Shown: positions 50,813-63,137, counted from the first letter of the stretch. The stretch is 64,000 bases of DNA from Gaeumannomyces sp. JS-464 (GCA_002197995.1 NGZR01000003.1:6200001-6264000), one strand, 5' to 3'. Made by a program: numbers and translations. The notes: generated by a model from the letters alone, not told the origin.

Positions 50813-53397
50813 TCACCGTCTCGCCGAAAACTTCTCATTCCAGTCATCCCAGCCATCGTCGTTGAACGGCAGGCTTTCGCCTTGGGATCCAGGTTCCTTC
50901 GCCTTCGCCTTCGCCGGTCGAGCTAGAGGCGTGGGCTTGGGCTCACCAGCCAACTCCTGATACATGCGGTCGAACTCGGCCGTCACTGGGTCTGACCGCC
51001 AAGCCTCGCCCTTCCCGTTGTCCCCGGCGCCGGGCTCCCCCGCCCTGGTCCACGGATACAATTGGCTCTTCTTCATGAAGGTCTCCATCATGGCCAGCGC
51101 CCGCTTCTTGTCGCGCAGCGTCCCAAACGCCTCAACTGTGAACTGGTCCGCCTGGAACCCGGCCTCCTCCATGCGCCGCAGCGCGTTCACCGTCCGGTTG
51201 ACGTTTTGTAGGCGTGCGTAGCCGCGGACTAGCACGTTCCACGTCGCCTGGTCCGGTATGCAGCCGTACGACTGCATCTGTCGGATGTGCTTTGCCGCCT
51301 GCGCTACATCTCCGTCTCTGAGGATGGCGTCCAGAACTATGGTCCACGTGTGCTTGTCCGGCCTTGGGCGTCGAGGGGGTTCGTGGTTGCTGGCCTCGGC
51401 GAGCGATTTCGAGGGCGTGGGGTTGTCCTCGAGGAGGCTCTTCATCACGTTGAAGGCGGCCGGCCGGGACGCGGACGAGTAGCTCAAGGTCAGGATCATC
51501 GTGTTGTACAACACCGCCCTGTCTTCCTCGACGAGAGACATCACGACTGGATCACGGCCCTTGAGGAGCCCGTCGAAGCGCGCGTAAAAGGAGATGACAT
51601 CGATGGGCTCTGGGAGGCTCCTGATGTAGCCGACCAGCATTATCCTCAGCGTGGTCGACTCAGGCGTCCGTCTGCGGTCGGCGAAGTGTGGTATGCTGTT
51701 GATGGCGTCCCCTAATTCCGGATCGATGTTTCGCGCATCCACGTCCCAGTGGTCGCCCAGGTCCTTTCCGCAGACCCTGTGGAGCAGTTCAGGGTCGAAT
51801 ATCTTGGAGGAGGCCGCCATCAAGAGTCGCAATCGTCTAGGGCCCCTCACTTCCAAAGGGATTGTTGGTTGGCGCCAATAAAGGATTGTATGCAGTAGCA
51901 GATTCCAGCCATAATCTCCAAGAATCGGGGCCTCAGTCAGTGTCAGTGCTTGGACGAGCGAGCCAATGTCGTTCGCTTTGGCCGAGGCTGCGACCAGGAC
52001 ATGAACCAGGACCGCATCGGGGGTGATGCCCTGCTCCACCATGTTGTGATATATCCTCCAGGCTGTTTCGAGCTCGCCGCTGGAGGCCATACTCTGAATG
52101 AGGGCAGTGTAAGACCTCCTGTTGGGCACCGCCCCCATCGCTAGCAAGCGTTGCATGAGCTCGGCAGGCCTGTGGTCAGCCTTGCCGTTGCTCCGGTCCG
52201 ACAGCATCAGGGTGGCGATTTGGAGCCCGGCCTCGTTATTGATGTTGTAGCGATCGCCCATATTTTGGAGACGCTCTAGAATGTTCAAGGCTTCCCTCTT
52301 GCCGTCATCATCGTGCCTCCCGCCAGCCGATTCGCAAACTGTCGCAGAGTGGGTGCTGAGAGGGTATGGTCGTAGTTGACAAGGTCAAGGTAGAGTTGCA
52401 AGACGCCTGGCAAGTCACCCAGATCAATGAGCCTGTGGAGAGTTACTTGATCCAGCCTCACGTATTCTGGAGTCGTGCGTTGGAGAATGTTCCGGACGCA
52501 CGAGAGCGCAACCCGCATCTTTTGTTTCTGGACCGCGCCTCGAGCGTCGGATGCGATACGGACAATCATTCGCATCATGTCCTCTAGCACAAAGTAAGGG
52601 GGAGGCGGCTGAGTATTGGGCAGTAGTGCCTCGATCACCAACGGCGTCTTGTCGGGCTCGGACTTGACCGACAAGATCATATGGCGGATGAACTCCTCGG
52701 TCCGTTCACTCTCGGGGACCTGCTCCCAGGCTGCGGCCAGGGCCTCGACAGTCTCGTTTTTGAGGACCTCCGACTGGAACTCGAGTTGTGGCCCGAACTT
52801 TTGGACGTGATTCTGGGCTCTCTTGAGCCCAGTCTTCCAGCGGTTGAACACTGTCTTCAGCGTGTCGTCGCCCACGGTCCGGAGTTCAGCGTCAGGGCTG
52901 GGCCGATGGTCCTCGCGGGGCGGTAAGCGCTGTACCTGGCGGTGGAGCGTTATTTGCCGCGCGTGGCGTTTTTTCCAGAGTTTCCAATCCTTTGTGACCG
53001 GCGTAGGAGGAGGCGGTGGCCTTTGGACATAGTGCTTGTAGTGGCGCGGGCCCTTGGACGGCGGCCTCCCATCCGAGCCCCAGGCCCAAGACACGTCTTC
53101 GATGTCTGAAGGCATGTCACCCTCCACGGGCTCAGGCGCCCACACTGTTTTGGACACGCCGCCATCGGCCTCTGTCCTCACGGGCTCGCGGGGGAACGCC
53201 GTCCTTTGCCGAGGCTTAGCAGATGTCTTGCCGCTATGGGGCCCATTGGATACAGACGCGAAGGCTTGTAGCCGTAGTGGCAGAGGACCGAGGGCTATGG
53301 GAATAAGCAGGCGCGCTGTGGGCTGGCGGAGAAAGGGAGAACGCAGGGGGATGAGGGTGCGCCATCGTTGCATGTGACCAAGGTTCGCATGGATCAT
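50813..53397 (-). CDS. Mitochondrial pentatricopeptide-repeat (PPR) protein, one frame break
   Basis: PPR proteins bind organellar RNA and act in its processing, stability or translation. The ATG at 53397 (or the in-frame ATG at 53373, MQRWRTLIPLRSPF) opens an Arg/Leu-rich, acid-free N-terminus typical of mitochondrial import. Degenerate PPR helical pairs include NRRSYTALIQSMASSGEL, DKHTWTIVLDAILRDGDV and DQATWNVLVRGYARLQNV; the last leads into VNALRRMEEAGFQADQFT. The reading is split at 52312-52320, where GGAGGCACGA lacks one C: restoring it turns LAGGTMMTARGKP-stop into LAGGHDDDGKREALNILERL, and the total becomes 2586 nt or 861 residues. It is therefore one gene and not two overlapping ones. 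The C-terminus is Lys/Ala/Pro-rich, ending WDDWNEKFSARR. I cannot assign a specific orthologue. Confidence 0.88.
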
Positions 53398-53953
53398 GAG
53401 TGCGCAGGTTGGCGACCCGCCGGCGGCAGCATCACCAAAAGACGGCCTGTTACAAGACGTGGTACAAGGGCGAGGCTGGCACCGCTTCCTTCGTACGTCG
53501 ACGGCCAAGACTTGCGAAGATCATAAAAGTCCATCCATCAAGGGTGTCGTCGACGGGCCGGCGGGCCCGCCCAGCGCGGGCGGTTTTTACAAAAAATTTC
53601 GACTGGGGACGCGCTGGTATTCTTATCGATAAAGACGCGCCCAGCAAAGTGACCTACATGTGTGGATGGGACCCACTGACGACGTGCAGATTCCCGCCTT
53701 GCGCTGGCCGGCTGCAGCAACGCGGATGTCAAGACCTCCAATGCGCGCCTGAGCTGCCGAGTGGAAAAAGACATATTTCTAAACAAAGATTCGCCTCCGA
53801 AAAAGACGTGGCCTCCTGTCCCCTCTGTCTGATTGGAAAGTTGCAGCATTGCAGCCCAGCACCACATCCCTGGACGTGTGACACCGTCTTCTCGCCTTCC
53901 TTGATTCGGCCGCTCGAACCCAAACAGCCGCCCCCTCTCCGCACACACCGACA
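53398..53953. promoter_or_regulatory. Divergent promoter region, PPR gene / CWF18
   Basis: 556 bp between two divergent start codons. C-rich sequence immediately precedes the CWF18 ATG. No specific motif was recognised. Confidence 0.45.
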
Positions 53954-54597
53954 ATGTCCTCCCACGCCTCATTAAGCGCCGCGGCCGACGAGCGCAAGGC
54001 CCGCCTGGCCAAGCTCAAATCCCTCAAACGCAAGCAGCCCGAGGAGGACGGCCCGGCACACGACGCGGAGGAGGCCGGCCAGCCAGAAAGGACCTCGGAG
54101 CAGCAGCAGCAGCAGCGCGCCCAGCCCTCCCGAGGCGGACGTGGCGAGGCTGCACCTGTCCGGGCGCAACTACGACCCGGAGACGCGGGGCCCCAAACTC
54201 GGGTTCGAGCATGCGCCGACGGCGGGCGCGGACCAGCCGACGCTCGAGGAGCAGGCGGCCGAGGTCGAGGCCGAGGTGCGGCAGGCCGCTCGAGAACGAG
54301 GGTGCCGACAAGGGCATCGACCTGTTCAAGCTGCAGCCCAAGAAGCCCAACTGGGACCTCAAGCGCGAGCTGGACAGGAAGATGGAGGTGCTCAGCGTCC
54401 GGACCGACAACGCCATCGCGAGGCTGGTGCGCGAGCGGCTCGCTGCCCAGAAGACCGCCGCGGGCGCCGGCGGGGCCGCGTCGGCCGACGGGGCCGGCGA
54501 GCTCGAGGGCGCGGCGCTGGTTGAGGGCCTCAGGCTACGGGAACAGGAGGAGGAGGAAGAGAGGAGGAGAGACAAGGAAGCAGATGACATGATGTGA
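53954..54597 (+). CDS. CWF18: Splicing factor Cwf18 / CCDC12 homologue, two frame breaks
   Basis: Small coiled-coil component of the Prp19/NTC-associated spliceosome. The start MSSHASLSAAADERKARLAK leads into KLKSLKRKQPEED, the family's basic N-terminal helix. After a Gln/Ser tract from a CAG repeat (54101-54116) comes LHLSGRNYDPETRGPKLG, and then KGIDLFKLQPKKPNWDLKRE and DRKMEVLSVRTDNAIARLVR, the most conserved segment. The C-terminus is Glu/Arg-rich. The three blocks lie in three frames. One extra base is needed to explain the change between about 54050 and 54110, and another at about 54286-54296 (giving ALENEGADKGIDLF). Corrected length is about 213 residues, longer than the 140-170 usual in the family because of low-complexity insertions. 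It faces the next gene tail to tail, 218 bp away. Confidence 0.88.
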
Positions 54598-54815
54598 GGG
54601 CATATGAAACGTGGGATCAAAACGACAAGACCATTAATTCATAAGGGCACATCAGCGCATGGCTTTTTATCACTTTATGATTTCTTTCTGGGTTTGTCGG
54701 TTACCGAACTACGTTGTCATTCTATTTGCAGTGTATGAGGAAAAGTCAAAGAAAAACACTAGATGCCAATTGATACCCATTTGCCTTGAGTATGCACAGT
54801 AAAAAGGTCGTGATG

Positions 54816-55986
54816 TTAGCCCCTACTGTTCCCCGCCTGAGTCAACGCCCGTCTCTTGCTGAAAGGGCTCAGGCTACGTTCCCGCGGTGGTGACCTCGGA
54901 GGAGGCGCCCTCCGCGGAGGCGAGCCTCGCCAGTCATCTCGTTCGTCGCGTGGGTCTCTGCGATCCCTATACTGGCGGCTGACAGGCTCACTGTCCCGTC
55001 CGCCCCTGCTGTTAACGGGGGTGCCCCGCCCCGGAGATCGAGAATCGCGCCGGCGAGTCTCTCGGGGTCTTGTCGGCTGCTCATCTTCATCCAGATAGCC
55101 TCCGCGCGACCGGTGGGTCCTTGGCTCCTCGTCGGAAGCGTAACGACCACCGCCCTGCCGCAACCCCGGTTCGGGCGCCCTGGGAGGGGAAAGAGATCGT
55201 CTCTCGCTGCCCCTGGACGAGCTGCGATCTCTCCTCGGGCTGCGGCTGCTTCCCCTGGACGCGCTGCGGTACTCGCGTCTCCGATCATCCCGTTGTCCGG
55301 GCCTTGGGGAGGGCGACCTGCTCACGTCGCTACCAGAGTAGCTCCGGGCAGAGCGTGGCGAACGAGAACGTCTCCTTGGCGACCGAGACCTTTCGCGTTC
55401 TGGGGAGATCGAGGCTCGCCTTGGTGGCGGGGATGCAGACCGCGCAGGGGCAGAAGAGACAGAACCGTATGAGCGTGATCTCCGCCGCCGAGATGTGCGA
55501 TGACCCCTGCGGCGGTCAGCCTTGGCCGCGCCGCCATCGTCAGATTCGGAGCCGGAGTCGGAGTCCTGCAAGGCCCTCAGCTCTTTCTCCCTTTGGGCGG
55601 CCTTCTTGGCCAGCTCTGCATCGGCAACGCCGGTCCTGCACCCAACACGTGGTCAGACCCGCCAAAAACACGAACATGTTGGAACCCCCGCAACGCGATT
55701 GTAGTGGGTGAACGTACTTCTTCTGAAACGTATCGGGAGTGTCATTAGTCAGCTGAGGCCGAAGCTTTGGGTCCAGCAGCTGCTGGGTACGCGATGGGCG
55801 AGGCACGTAGGGTCGCTCCTGAGGCGCGGCCTTGCACTCGTACGAATAGTGGCGTTCTGGGACGGTTAGCTTTGGCGAAGATGGGCAGCAGGGCGGTGTA
55901 TACTTATCTCGCTTCAGGCATTTTTGGCACTGCACACTGGCCGGAGTCGCCTTGCTGGGGCCGCCGCGTCCACGGCGGGCATACAT
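54816..55986 (-). CDS. Zinc-knuckle / RS-domain protein (ZCCHC10 or SREK1IP1-like)
   Basis: Small nuclear protein type linked to splicing regulation. The ATG at 55986 gives MYARRGRGGPSKATPASVQ, then the knuckle, then the family block QERPYVPRPSRTQQLLDPK, and TGVADAELAKKAAQREKEL after a 82-nt GT-AG intron (55636-55717). The last 250 residues are an SR/RS-rich tail (RSRSPRRRSRSPRS and many RSP/RDR units), typical of splicing factors. As read directly, the CCHC knuckle is split by 18 extra residues between CLKRD and HYSYEC. Removing 55854-55907 (54 nt, ATAAGT...AGAAC) gives C20-x2-C23-x3-G-H28-x4-C33, a perfect knuckle. With that intron removed, exons of 79, 136 and 820 nt give 344 residues; retained, the protein is 362 residues. 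Family assignment is good; the precise role is inferred. Confidence 0.85.
55854..55907 (-). other. Putative AT-AC intron (54 nt) inside the zinc knuckle codons
   Basis: On the coding strand the segment begins ATAAGTATAC and ends AGAAC, with a branch-point-like GCTAAC 12-17 nt before its end. The 5' end matches the ATAAGT form known for U2-type AT-AC introns, not the U12 form ATATCC. The length suits fungal introns. It contains no stop and is a multiple of three. The only good GT-AG alternative, GTATAC to CCCAG (47 nt), would break the frame. Confidence 0.55.
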
Positions 55987-57601
55987 CTTTGTCTCAGCGG
56001 TATCTGACCGAGTGCTGGGCACCGGGCTGACGGGTCGGCGGTCAAGATCGGATCTCGGGCGCAGCGATCGGGCGCAGCTATGACGGGAACCAACCAACCA
56101 ACCAGTTTGGCTGGCAGGGAACTCCACCACCGGGCAGGGCTTACGGTGACTTGGCTGTCGGTTGGGGGTTTGACGGACAACGCAGGAATGGAAAAGCCCC
56201 CGGGCAGGGACAAAGCGTTCAACCACGCGATATAGTAAGAAAATCGGCCGGGAGGGAGCAGGAGTTCTGCCCAGGCGCCGGTCTAGCAAATGGCGCAGGT
56301 TGTCGGTTTGCTTTGCGACTGCAGGGCAAAGGGGCGGGCAAGCCTGTCGGGGTAGTCAGCTCTACTCAGTAGACGCGCGGTGTTGGTGACGTCTGGGGAT
56401 GCCACGTGACTTCGTCTCGCTCTTTTTTTTTTGCTGGTCCTGGCGGCACGCACTTCAGGCTGCTGCCGGGCAGGGATGCTGCAAGTGGAGTTTGCCGAGC
56501 GGCTCCAACTGGGCGTCTTGGTGGGTTACTTTCCTGGCTCCCAAAGCACGCATAACCTACCAGAAAGACATTGAGGCCCGCCCCGTCCCTGCCACCACTC
56601 CAAAATATTTCCCACGCCTTCCAAAGTCCCGCGCAACCACCAAACGAGGCTTTTGCAGGGCCTGCGATATCCCCCCACGCGGATGGAGGAGAGTGCACCG
56701 GGGATGGAATCCGACCAGGCCTGACACTTGACCGAATTTTGGCTTCTCGACCGCCCGTCGTATCTGCATCTGCGCCCCCTGCGGCAGACCCTCTCTGCAG
56801 ATCCTCTGCTGCCCTCTCGCGCATTCGCACGTCGGCACGCCCTCAGCCCAGCCAGGCGAGCGACCTCATCACCGGCTTCCTCTCGATACCCAGGGCGAGA
56901 CATAAGACTCGACATTGCGTCAGAACCTCTGCAGTAAGGCAACCGCCCGCCCTCGATTGCCTGTCCGCCTGTGCAACCAGGCGACGGCCGCCTTTCCGGC
57001 AACCCCCAAGCCACTCCTCACCCCTCCAACGCCAACGCGCATCAGCCCAGCACCGCACCGCACCCCTTTCCTTTCTCAGCCCGCCCCCGCGACGCAGCCC
57101 TGTGGCCCTGGCCCGGCCCGACCTGCTTTTCCCTGTCCTGGCCGTGGCTGGCCGTAGGCTTACCTTGGTGCTTCCAGTCACGTTCCTCTGGCCCCTCGTC
57201 CTCCCGCTTCTGGAGCAGCGGCCCGAGCGGATCGCAAGCCACCCCGAATCAAAAAGGCGCCCCTTCCCTCCACCGGTGGTATTCGACCTCGTCGCGATCG
57301 GTCCTGGAGGATACACCGAGACAGTCTTCGCCCGCTATCATGGCTACAAGCTCACGACTACAATGATTGCCTATTCCAGCCTTCCTCCGCGGACCGCCTC
57401 GATCCATCTTCTCTCTTGACTTTCTCACGACTCGTTCTATAGACCTTTTTTGCTTCGTGGTCGCCCCGGTCTATCTTTCATTAGCCTGCCCGGCCCCTTT
57501 TCCGACTTTTCGTGCCGGGCGTTTTTGTTTTATTTTATTTTCTTGTCGCAACCGCTCTTGGCGGGATCGGCACGCAAATTTCTTCCCCGAGCGATCCAGG
57601 C
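55987..57601. promoter_or_regulatory. Divergent intergenic region, zinc-knuckle gene / R3H gene
   Basis: About 1.6 kb between start codons. The right half is strongly C/T-rich, consistent with a long 5' untranslated leader of the R3H gene, and contains several upstream ATGs. No conserved coding motif was seen. Confidence 0.45.
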
Positions 57602-60494
57602 ATGACGACTATGCCTGCACCCCCGGCCATGACAGGCATGAAGAAACTCTCGTTTGCAAAGGTATGCTAGGCCCGATGTCACTGTAGTGCCAATCGATTC
57701 CGTCTGTCTTGGTATTTAGGAAGCTCGCGGCTAAGTCACTGTGCAGGTCGCGGCGTCGGCGTCCAAGGACGGTGGGCCTGCGCCTCGGAAGGCTGGACAC
57801 GCGCCTGCAAAGAGCCCTCTGGGCCCAAAGGCGGCGGCCCCCTTACCGAACAGTGCCACCACCACGAATAAAGATATGAGATCACAGGCCGTGCAGAACG
57901 CATCGGGCCCGGCGCCACGGACGGCCACGACTGATCAGTCTACGGAAAGCAAAGTGGTGCAAGGATTGAAGGAGTTGAAGCTGGAGATGAAGCCCCCGAG
58001 CCTCGTCGTCAACGGCTCGGGCTCGACCTCTACTGAGCAGTCTAGCAAGACAGCCACCAGCCAGACCCCGTCAGATGACGTCTCCCAAAAGGCAGACTCG
58101 AGCTCTGAGCTCGGCACAAAACCGCCGAGTCTGGACGGGAAGAGTATTACCTCCGGGACGACCTTCAACGTGCTGGACGAGAAGGAATCGCTACGTCCAG
58201 ACGATAGCGCCAGCGTGAAGGCGGCGGCCGACGAGGACGACGCCTTCTCTATCCGGGGCTCGCTGATTGCGAACTCGCGCGTGGGCTCAGACGTTGCTGG
58301 GCGCTTCCGCAACATCCAGATCGGCGATATGCCACCGAGAGCCGTCGTGGCGCATGCCCTGGCCTCACCGAACGTGCAAGGGACCATGACTCCTGAGAGC
58401 ACCACCTCAGAGCAGCCGGCGGCCGCAAACGGCACCGTTCCACTGGCGACGGCTCCTATCAGCCAGGAGGCATTGAGTGGGAACGGATTTTATAGCCAGA
58501 ACCCGGATGAAAAGCTCCTCGAGGCCATGAAATCGCCCAAAGATCGCCTCTTTCTGTTGCGACTGGAGAAGGACGTGATCGAGTTTGTGCAGGATTCCAA
58601 GTGAGTTCACCCCACGCCCACCTTGTCCCTGATGCCCAACGTGTGTGAGTAGCCAAAACAGTTCTAACATGTACCAAATCGCAGGGAGCCTTTCATGGAT
58701 CTTCCGCCCAGCAATTCGTTCTGCAGGCTGTTGACGCACAAGCTCGCTGACTACTATCATATGACACACTCTTTTGAGGCGGTTGCTGGTGCCGTTCGGA
58801 TCTACCGTACCCCGTTTTGTCGCGTGCCGCCCTCGCTCCAGAGCATCGCGCCGGCCTGCGAATCCGCGAGCAGCACGCCGCCCTTGGTTATGCTACCCAG
58901 GAAAATCATGCGTCGTGGCGAAGAGGGCGACTCTGCCCCTGTCAGTGCCGGCGCCTCCAAGGCCACGTCCGAGGACGGCAGTGAGCTGAAAGACAAGGGA
59001 GGCACCGCAAACCTCAAGTGCGTGTTTGCCCCATGATTATTCCCCTGCGTGTGGTGTGGGCGAGTCAGTGCTAACCTTGCTCGCAGGTTGACCCGCGAGG
59101 AACGAGAAGAGGCCTACAACAAGGCCAGACTGAGAATCTTCGGCACGACAGCACAGACGGAGACATCAAGTCCAGGTACGTTCATGTGCAGCTGGTCTGA
59201 TCAGCTCCCATCTCGTGCGCCATCATGACTCACACGTATACACCTCTTGCAGACAACGAAGACAGCACAGGAGTGTCTCGCGCTAGCTCTGTGTCGGCTA
59301 AGGACAAGTCCCTTGCAAACAAGCGGACGAAGACCACTAAGCAGCGACGTGACGACTCCGAGGGCTTTGACTCGCGCTCCCAGTATACTCCATACTACCA
59401 CCCGCACCAGCCCATGTGGGCTCCGCACTATGTTCCTGTGGGCAACGGCAATGCCCAGTTCGGACCTCAGACACAACCGCAGCCGGCGTACGCACCAACA
59501 TACGGCCCGCAGCCGCCGGTCAGCAGTACCACCGACCATGGTGCCCGCGAACAACTTCGTTCCACAGTATAACAGCCAGCAGTCGGTAAGCAAAATACGT
59601 TCGTCCTGGTCCGCCTGGCCGGTGGGCGGCCGTCAGGATATAATCTCGCTAACGTTGACTAGAATCCCGTTCCACCCGCCACCAACCAGAGGTTTCCCCC
59701 GGCACCCGCCGTCCAGCAGATGCCGGGCTACACTGCGCCGCCAGTGCAGGTTCAGGTACCAGTTCAAGGCACGCCGCCGCAGTCGTGGCAGCAGCCACCA
59801 TTCACCGGCAATCAGACTCCATATCAGGCGAGGGCCACACCTGCGGCCCCGGCAATGCCGACAATGGTCATGGGGCCTAACGGGATCCCATACCCCTATG
59901 GCCAACTGCCTGTTCACTCCAACCCCACGACCCCAAGAGTCAGCACCCTATCCCAGGCAGCTACAATCGGCACCACGCCTTTAACCCAAAGACGCAGTCA
60001 TTCGTCCCAGGCAACGGAATGGGTCCCATGCCCCCTGGCCCTCCGGTGCCCCCAGTTGGTCCATATGCCGGCCCCGCCCAGACACAGCAGGCACCCGGCC
60101 CCTCGCGAACGCGCCGCCGATGCCGTACGGTGCGCCGCCGGTCATGCCGCATCCTCACCATCCTCCCCCATATGGTCCGACTGGCGGAGGGTTCGGGATG
60201 ATGAGGCAGGGCTCCAACAACAGCCTTCCACCGCAATATCACCACATGCCGCCCCATGCGCAGCAACAACCCGGTGTTGCACAACACCAGCACCAGCACC
60301 AGCACCAGCAGCATCCTCGCCAGCATGCCCCGCCGCCGCATGCCGTCCAGCCCCATCCGCATCAAGTCCACCATCAGTCGCCACGGGTGCCGACCAAACC
60401 AGTATTGGCGCAGGGGTCCTCATCCGGACCCGGCTTCAGCCATCTCCCAACCTATGGGAATCCCGCTACACTCCCTCAGAAGCCATCTACTTAG
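57602..60494 (+). CDS. R3H- and SUZ-domain RNA-binding protein, several frame breaks
   Basis: Likely cytoplasmic RNA-binding protein of the Rbs1/Cip2/encore type. Exons are 57602-57661, 57747-58600, 58685-59017, 59087-59175, 59253-59585 and 59663-60494. The start is MTTMPAPPAMTGMKKLSFAK. After about 270 disordered Ser/Thr/Pro-rich residues comes RLEKDVIEFVQDSKEPFMDL and the R3H core NSFCRLLTHKLADYYHMTHS (Arg-x3-His), then VRIYRTPFCR. The SUZ motif is LTREEREEAYNKARLRIFG. The rest is a Pro/Gln/His/Tyr-rich low-complexity tail (HQPMWAPHYVPVG, a run of HQ pairs, many PP and QQ). Frame changes near 59525, 59945 and 60110 split this tail; before and after them the composition is the same and the stop is at 60492-60494. 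With corrections the protein is about 830 residues. Direct targets are unknown. Confidence 0.87.
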
Positions 60495-61329
60495 AAAGAA
60501 GGGATTGCTGGGTCGTGCTTTGGGGGACGGCGGCTATTGGCGGGTCGTGTTTTGGGCATGTTCTGATGCGGGATAACAGGCACGGAGCAATAGGCGGGTA
60601 GGCGCACTAGGTGGTGGTGGGAAGGAAAGTCTCCAGTCATATTTTCAGCCCTTCTCCTCTCCTTTTCCAGAGAAGCATGACGGCGTTTGGGTGATGGTTC
60701 ATGTTCGTCCAACAGTCAGCGGCGCCATGATGGTTGCTGACTGAAGACCTCAGAGAAAGGTATGGGTTTACATGCTCACATGGGCGGGCGAATACACCTA
60801 ATGCGAATATTACTTGTCAACAAGAAAAGGAAGAAAACAACAATAATGAGGAACGATTTCATAACGCCATTGCGTGGGAGACTCGTAGAACTCTCTCTAA
60901 AACTGCTCCCAGCCATGCATACATGGCGGCATCATCAGTAGTTTGCGTAACCCGTGTTGTCCATTTCTCTTGAGCCCTCATTGGAGGGCCGGCCGTCATC
61001 TATGTGTCCCCTCCGTCCTCAGGCGCCCGATTTCTCACGTGAGGAGAAGTGCGGATCTCAATGATCACTCGAATGAAATAAAAAAAATAAAAAATGTGGA
61101 ACAACCCAACCAAGCCTTGGATGCCCCTGTGTGACCGACCTGACCCATCCCCGCCAACCGGCTCTTACAGGAGAACGGCCGCTAAAACGTTGAATATCTG
61201 CTCCGAAGTTTTTGTGTCGTGGGTTCCTTTGTGGCACTGACGGCATGCGAACAAGAAAACGAACAAAAAAAAGAAAATAAAAGTTTGTTTTTATTGCCAG
61301 GATGATTCGTCGAGAGACGGGCCTGTCTC
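60495..61329. other. Convergent 3' intergenic region (R3H gene / eIF3f)
   Basis: Shared 3' flank of two convergent genes, with A-rich stretches near 60825-60845 and 61078-61097. No gene was recognised. Confidence 0.5.
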
Positions 61330-62636
61330 CTAGTCGCCGTTCTCCCTGGGTTCCCTGGGCTCCCTCGGCTCGCGAGGTTCCCTGTTGGCCGCCGCCCCTG
61401 CCGCCGCCTCCTCGGCCGCGACCTCCCCTGCCGCCGCGGCCGCCGCCTCCGCCGCGCTCCGGCTTGGCGCCGTCCTCGCCCTCCTTCTTCTCGTCCTTGT
61501 CGGCCAGGTTGGCCAGGGCCAGACGCTGGGCGAGGTCGATCTGGGTGCGGATGGTGTTTGCGAGGTACGAGACCATGAGGACGTCCTGGATGTGGTTGTT
61601 GAAGTCGTGCTCGATGCTGGCGCCGTCGACCTTGGGGGCGAGCGAGAGGTTGTTCATGAGGTACTGGCCGATGGCGTGCGAGGGCTCGCGCTCCTCGTCC
61701 AGGACGGAGCCGACGTAGTCGATGACGCGGTCGAGCGTGTCGAGCGTCTGCTCGAGCGACCGGGCCAGGGCCTCGATGTCGGACACGACGGGGGCGACGA
61801 GCGACTCGGCGTCCCGGGCGGCCGACATGGCCTCGAGGGCGGCGCGGTCCGACTCGCCCGCGGCGGGCACGCGGTGGGGGACCTGGACGAAGAAGCACGA
61901 CTCGGCGGCGCGCTCGGGGCTGGCGGCGGCGGGGGCGCTGATGTAGCAGCGTGGCTCGACCTCGCTGCCCGGCTCGGTGCTGATGGTCAGGTGGACGGCC
62001 GGGTGGGGGTGAGTGCCCGTCTCGGGCGAGGCGAAGAAGTTCTGGATCAGGGCGCTGAACGAGTTAAGCTCGTGCGACGTGGTGTACCAGCCCAGCAGCG
62101 ACTCGCGCGGGCTGGCCTTGAGGGTCAGGGCCAGCATGTTCTTCTGGTACTCGACATCGACCTCGACCTGGTCCTCGTTCTCGGTGTGCGGGATCGCAAA
62201 GGTGCTGCGGACCTCGACGTCGGTGCCGTCCTCGCTGCGCACGCCGACCAGCGCGCCGATCACGCGCGTCGCCTGCGTGTCGCGGTTGTCTCGGCGGACG
62301 GCATGGTCCAATATTGACAGGATGGCCTGTAGGTGAGAGAGATTGTGATTTAGTTTGGTAGGGCGGCATATGGAGAAGCTGTTCTCGCCACTGGGGTTGG
62401 TGCCGATGAGGAGAGGGCAGCGAGGAGAAAAAGGTGGGGCGAAGGGGAGATGACCACGGCATCAGAGACACGAGGGCGGGCGCAATGGACCCGGGGATGA
62501 CGGCGGCGACGGCGACGGCGACGACGTACCTGCGGCTGGATTGTGACTGTTAGGGGGCGACATTGGCGTTGAAGCCCACGGCCGAGGGCGCGAGGGGCTT
62601 GGAGAGGTGGAGGAAGTCGTCGTGGTCTACGGCCAT
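61330..62636 (-). CDS. Translation initiation factor eIF3 subunit f (MPN domain)
   Basis: Non-catalytic MPN-domain subunit of eIF3. The ATG at 62636 gives [20 protein letters not shown]. Exon 1 (62530-62636) should read [12 protein letters not shown] at its end, but a run of five C (62553-62557 on the plus strand as G) where six are expected causes a stop. A 203-nt intron follows, and exon 2 starts [12 protein letters not shown]. The MPN domain shows [40 protein letters not shown] and [20 protein letters not shown]; the metal-binding JAMM motif (H-x-H...S-x2-D) is absent, as expected for eIF3f. The C-terminal helices include [20 protein letters not shown]. The tail is RGG-rich and, after removing one extra base at 61387-61390, ends in five PRE-type repeats and GD, stopping at 61330. 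Corrected length is 367 residues. Confidence 0.94.
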
Positions 62637-63137
62637 CTTGTCTGTATTTTGGCAAAAGTAGCCACGAGAAAAGAAGGAAAGACGGGCAGAGTTGGCAAGG
62701 ACAGACTTGAATCTGTGCGCCCGGGGGGTAGGTGGCCTCTGGCGGGGGGTCGCGGAATCGGGCGTGCTGGTTCGGCGGGATCGGGAGGGGTCGACAATAT
62801 TATGGCCATTCGCTGCGCCCGCATCGCAAGGTGTGCGAATTTGCAAACGAAATATTTTGGTGTTGTCCGTGGGGCGTGGGGACCCAGCCCGCTTGTGTGC
62901 GCTAAGATAAGCAGAGGCTGCCGATAAGAGGTGACGTTGTCGGCTGCGCACCTCCCAGGTGAACCCACTAAATCCACAAGGGGCAGGTCGCGGTCTCCAC
63001 CTGGAATTTTTTCAGCTTGGATTTCCTCACGTGTGTAAGCCGTTCAAAACCGCAAATTCAATACAGATCTCCTCAGGTCCCCGGAATAAAGTCGAGATTT
63101 TTTATTGAGTTTGATAGGGCCTTTTCCACTGTCTGAT
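62637..63137. promoter_or_regulatory. Divergent promoter region, eIF3f / UTP25
   Basis: 501 bp between the start codons of two genes of translation and ribosome production, a pairing that would suit co-regulation. No specific motif could be assigned. Confidence 0.45.

Noticed and set aside
50813..53397. Two overlapping genes in the PPR region, possibly translationally coupled
   Set aside because: Restoring one C at 52312-52320 joins them into one 861-residue PPR protein with a single presequence and continuous repeats.
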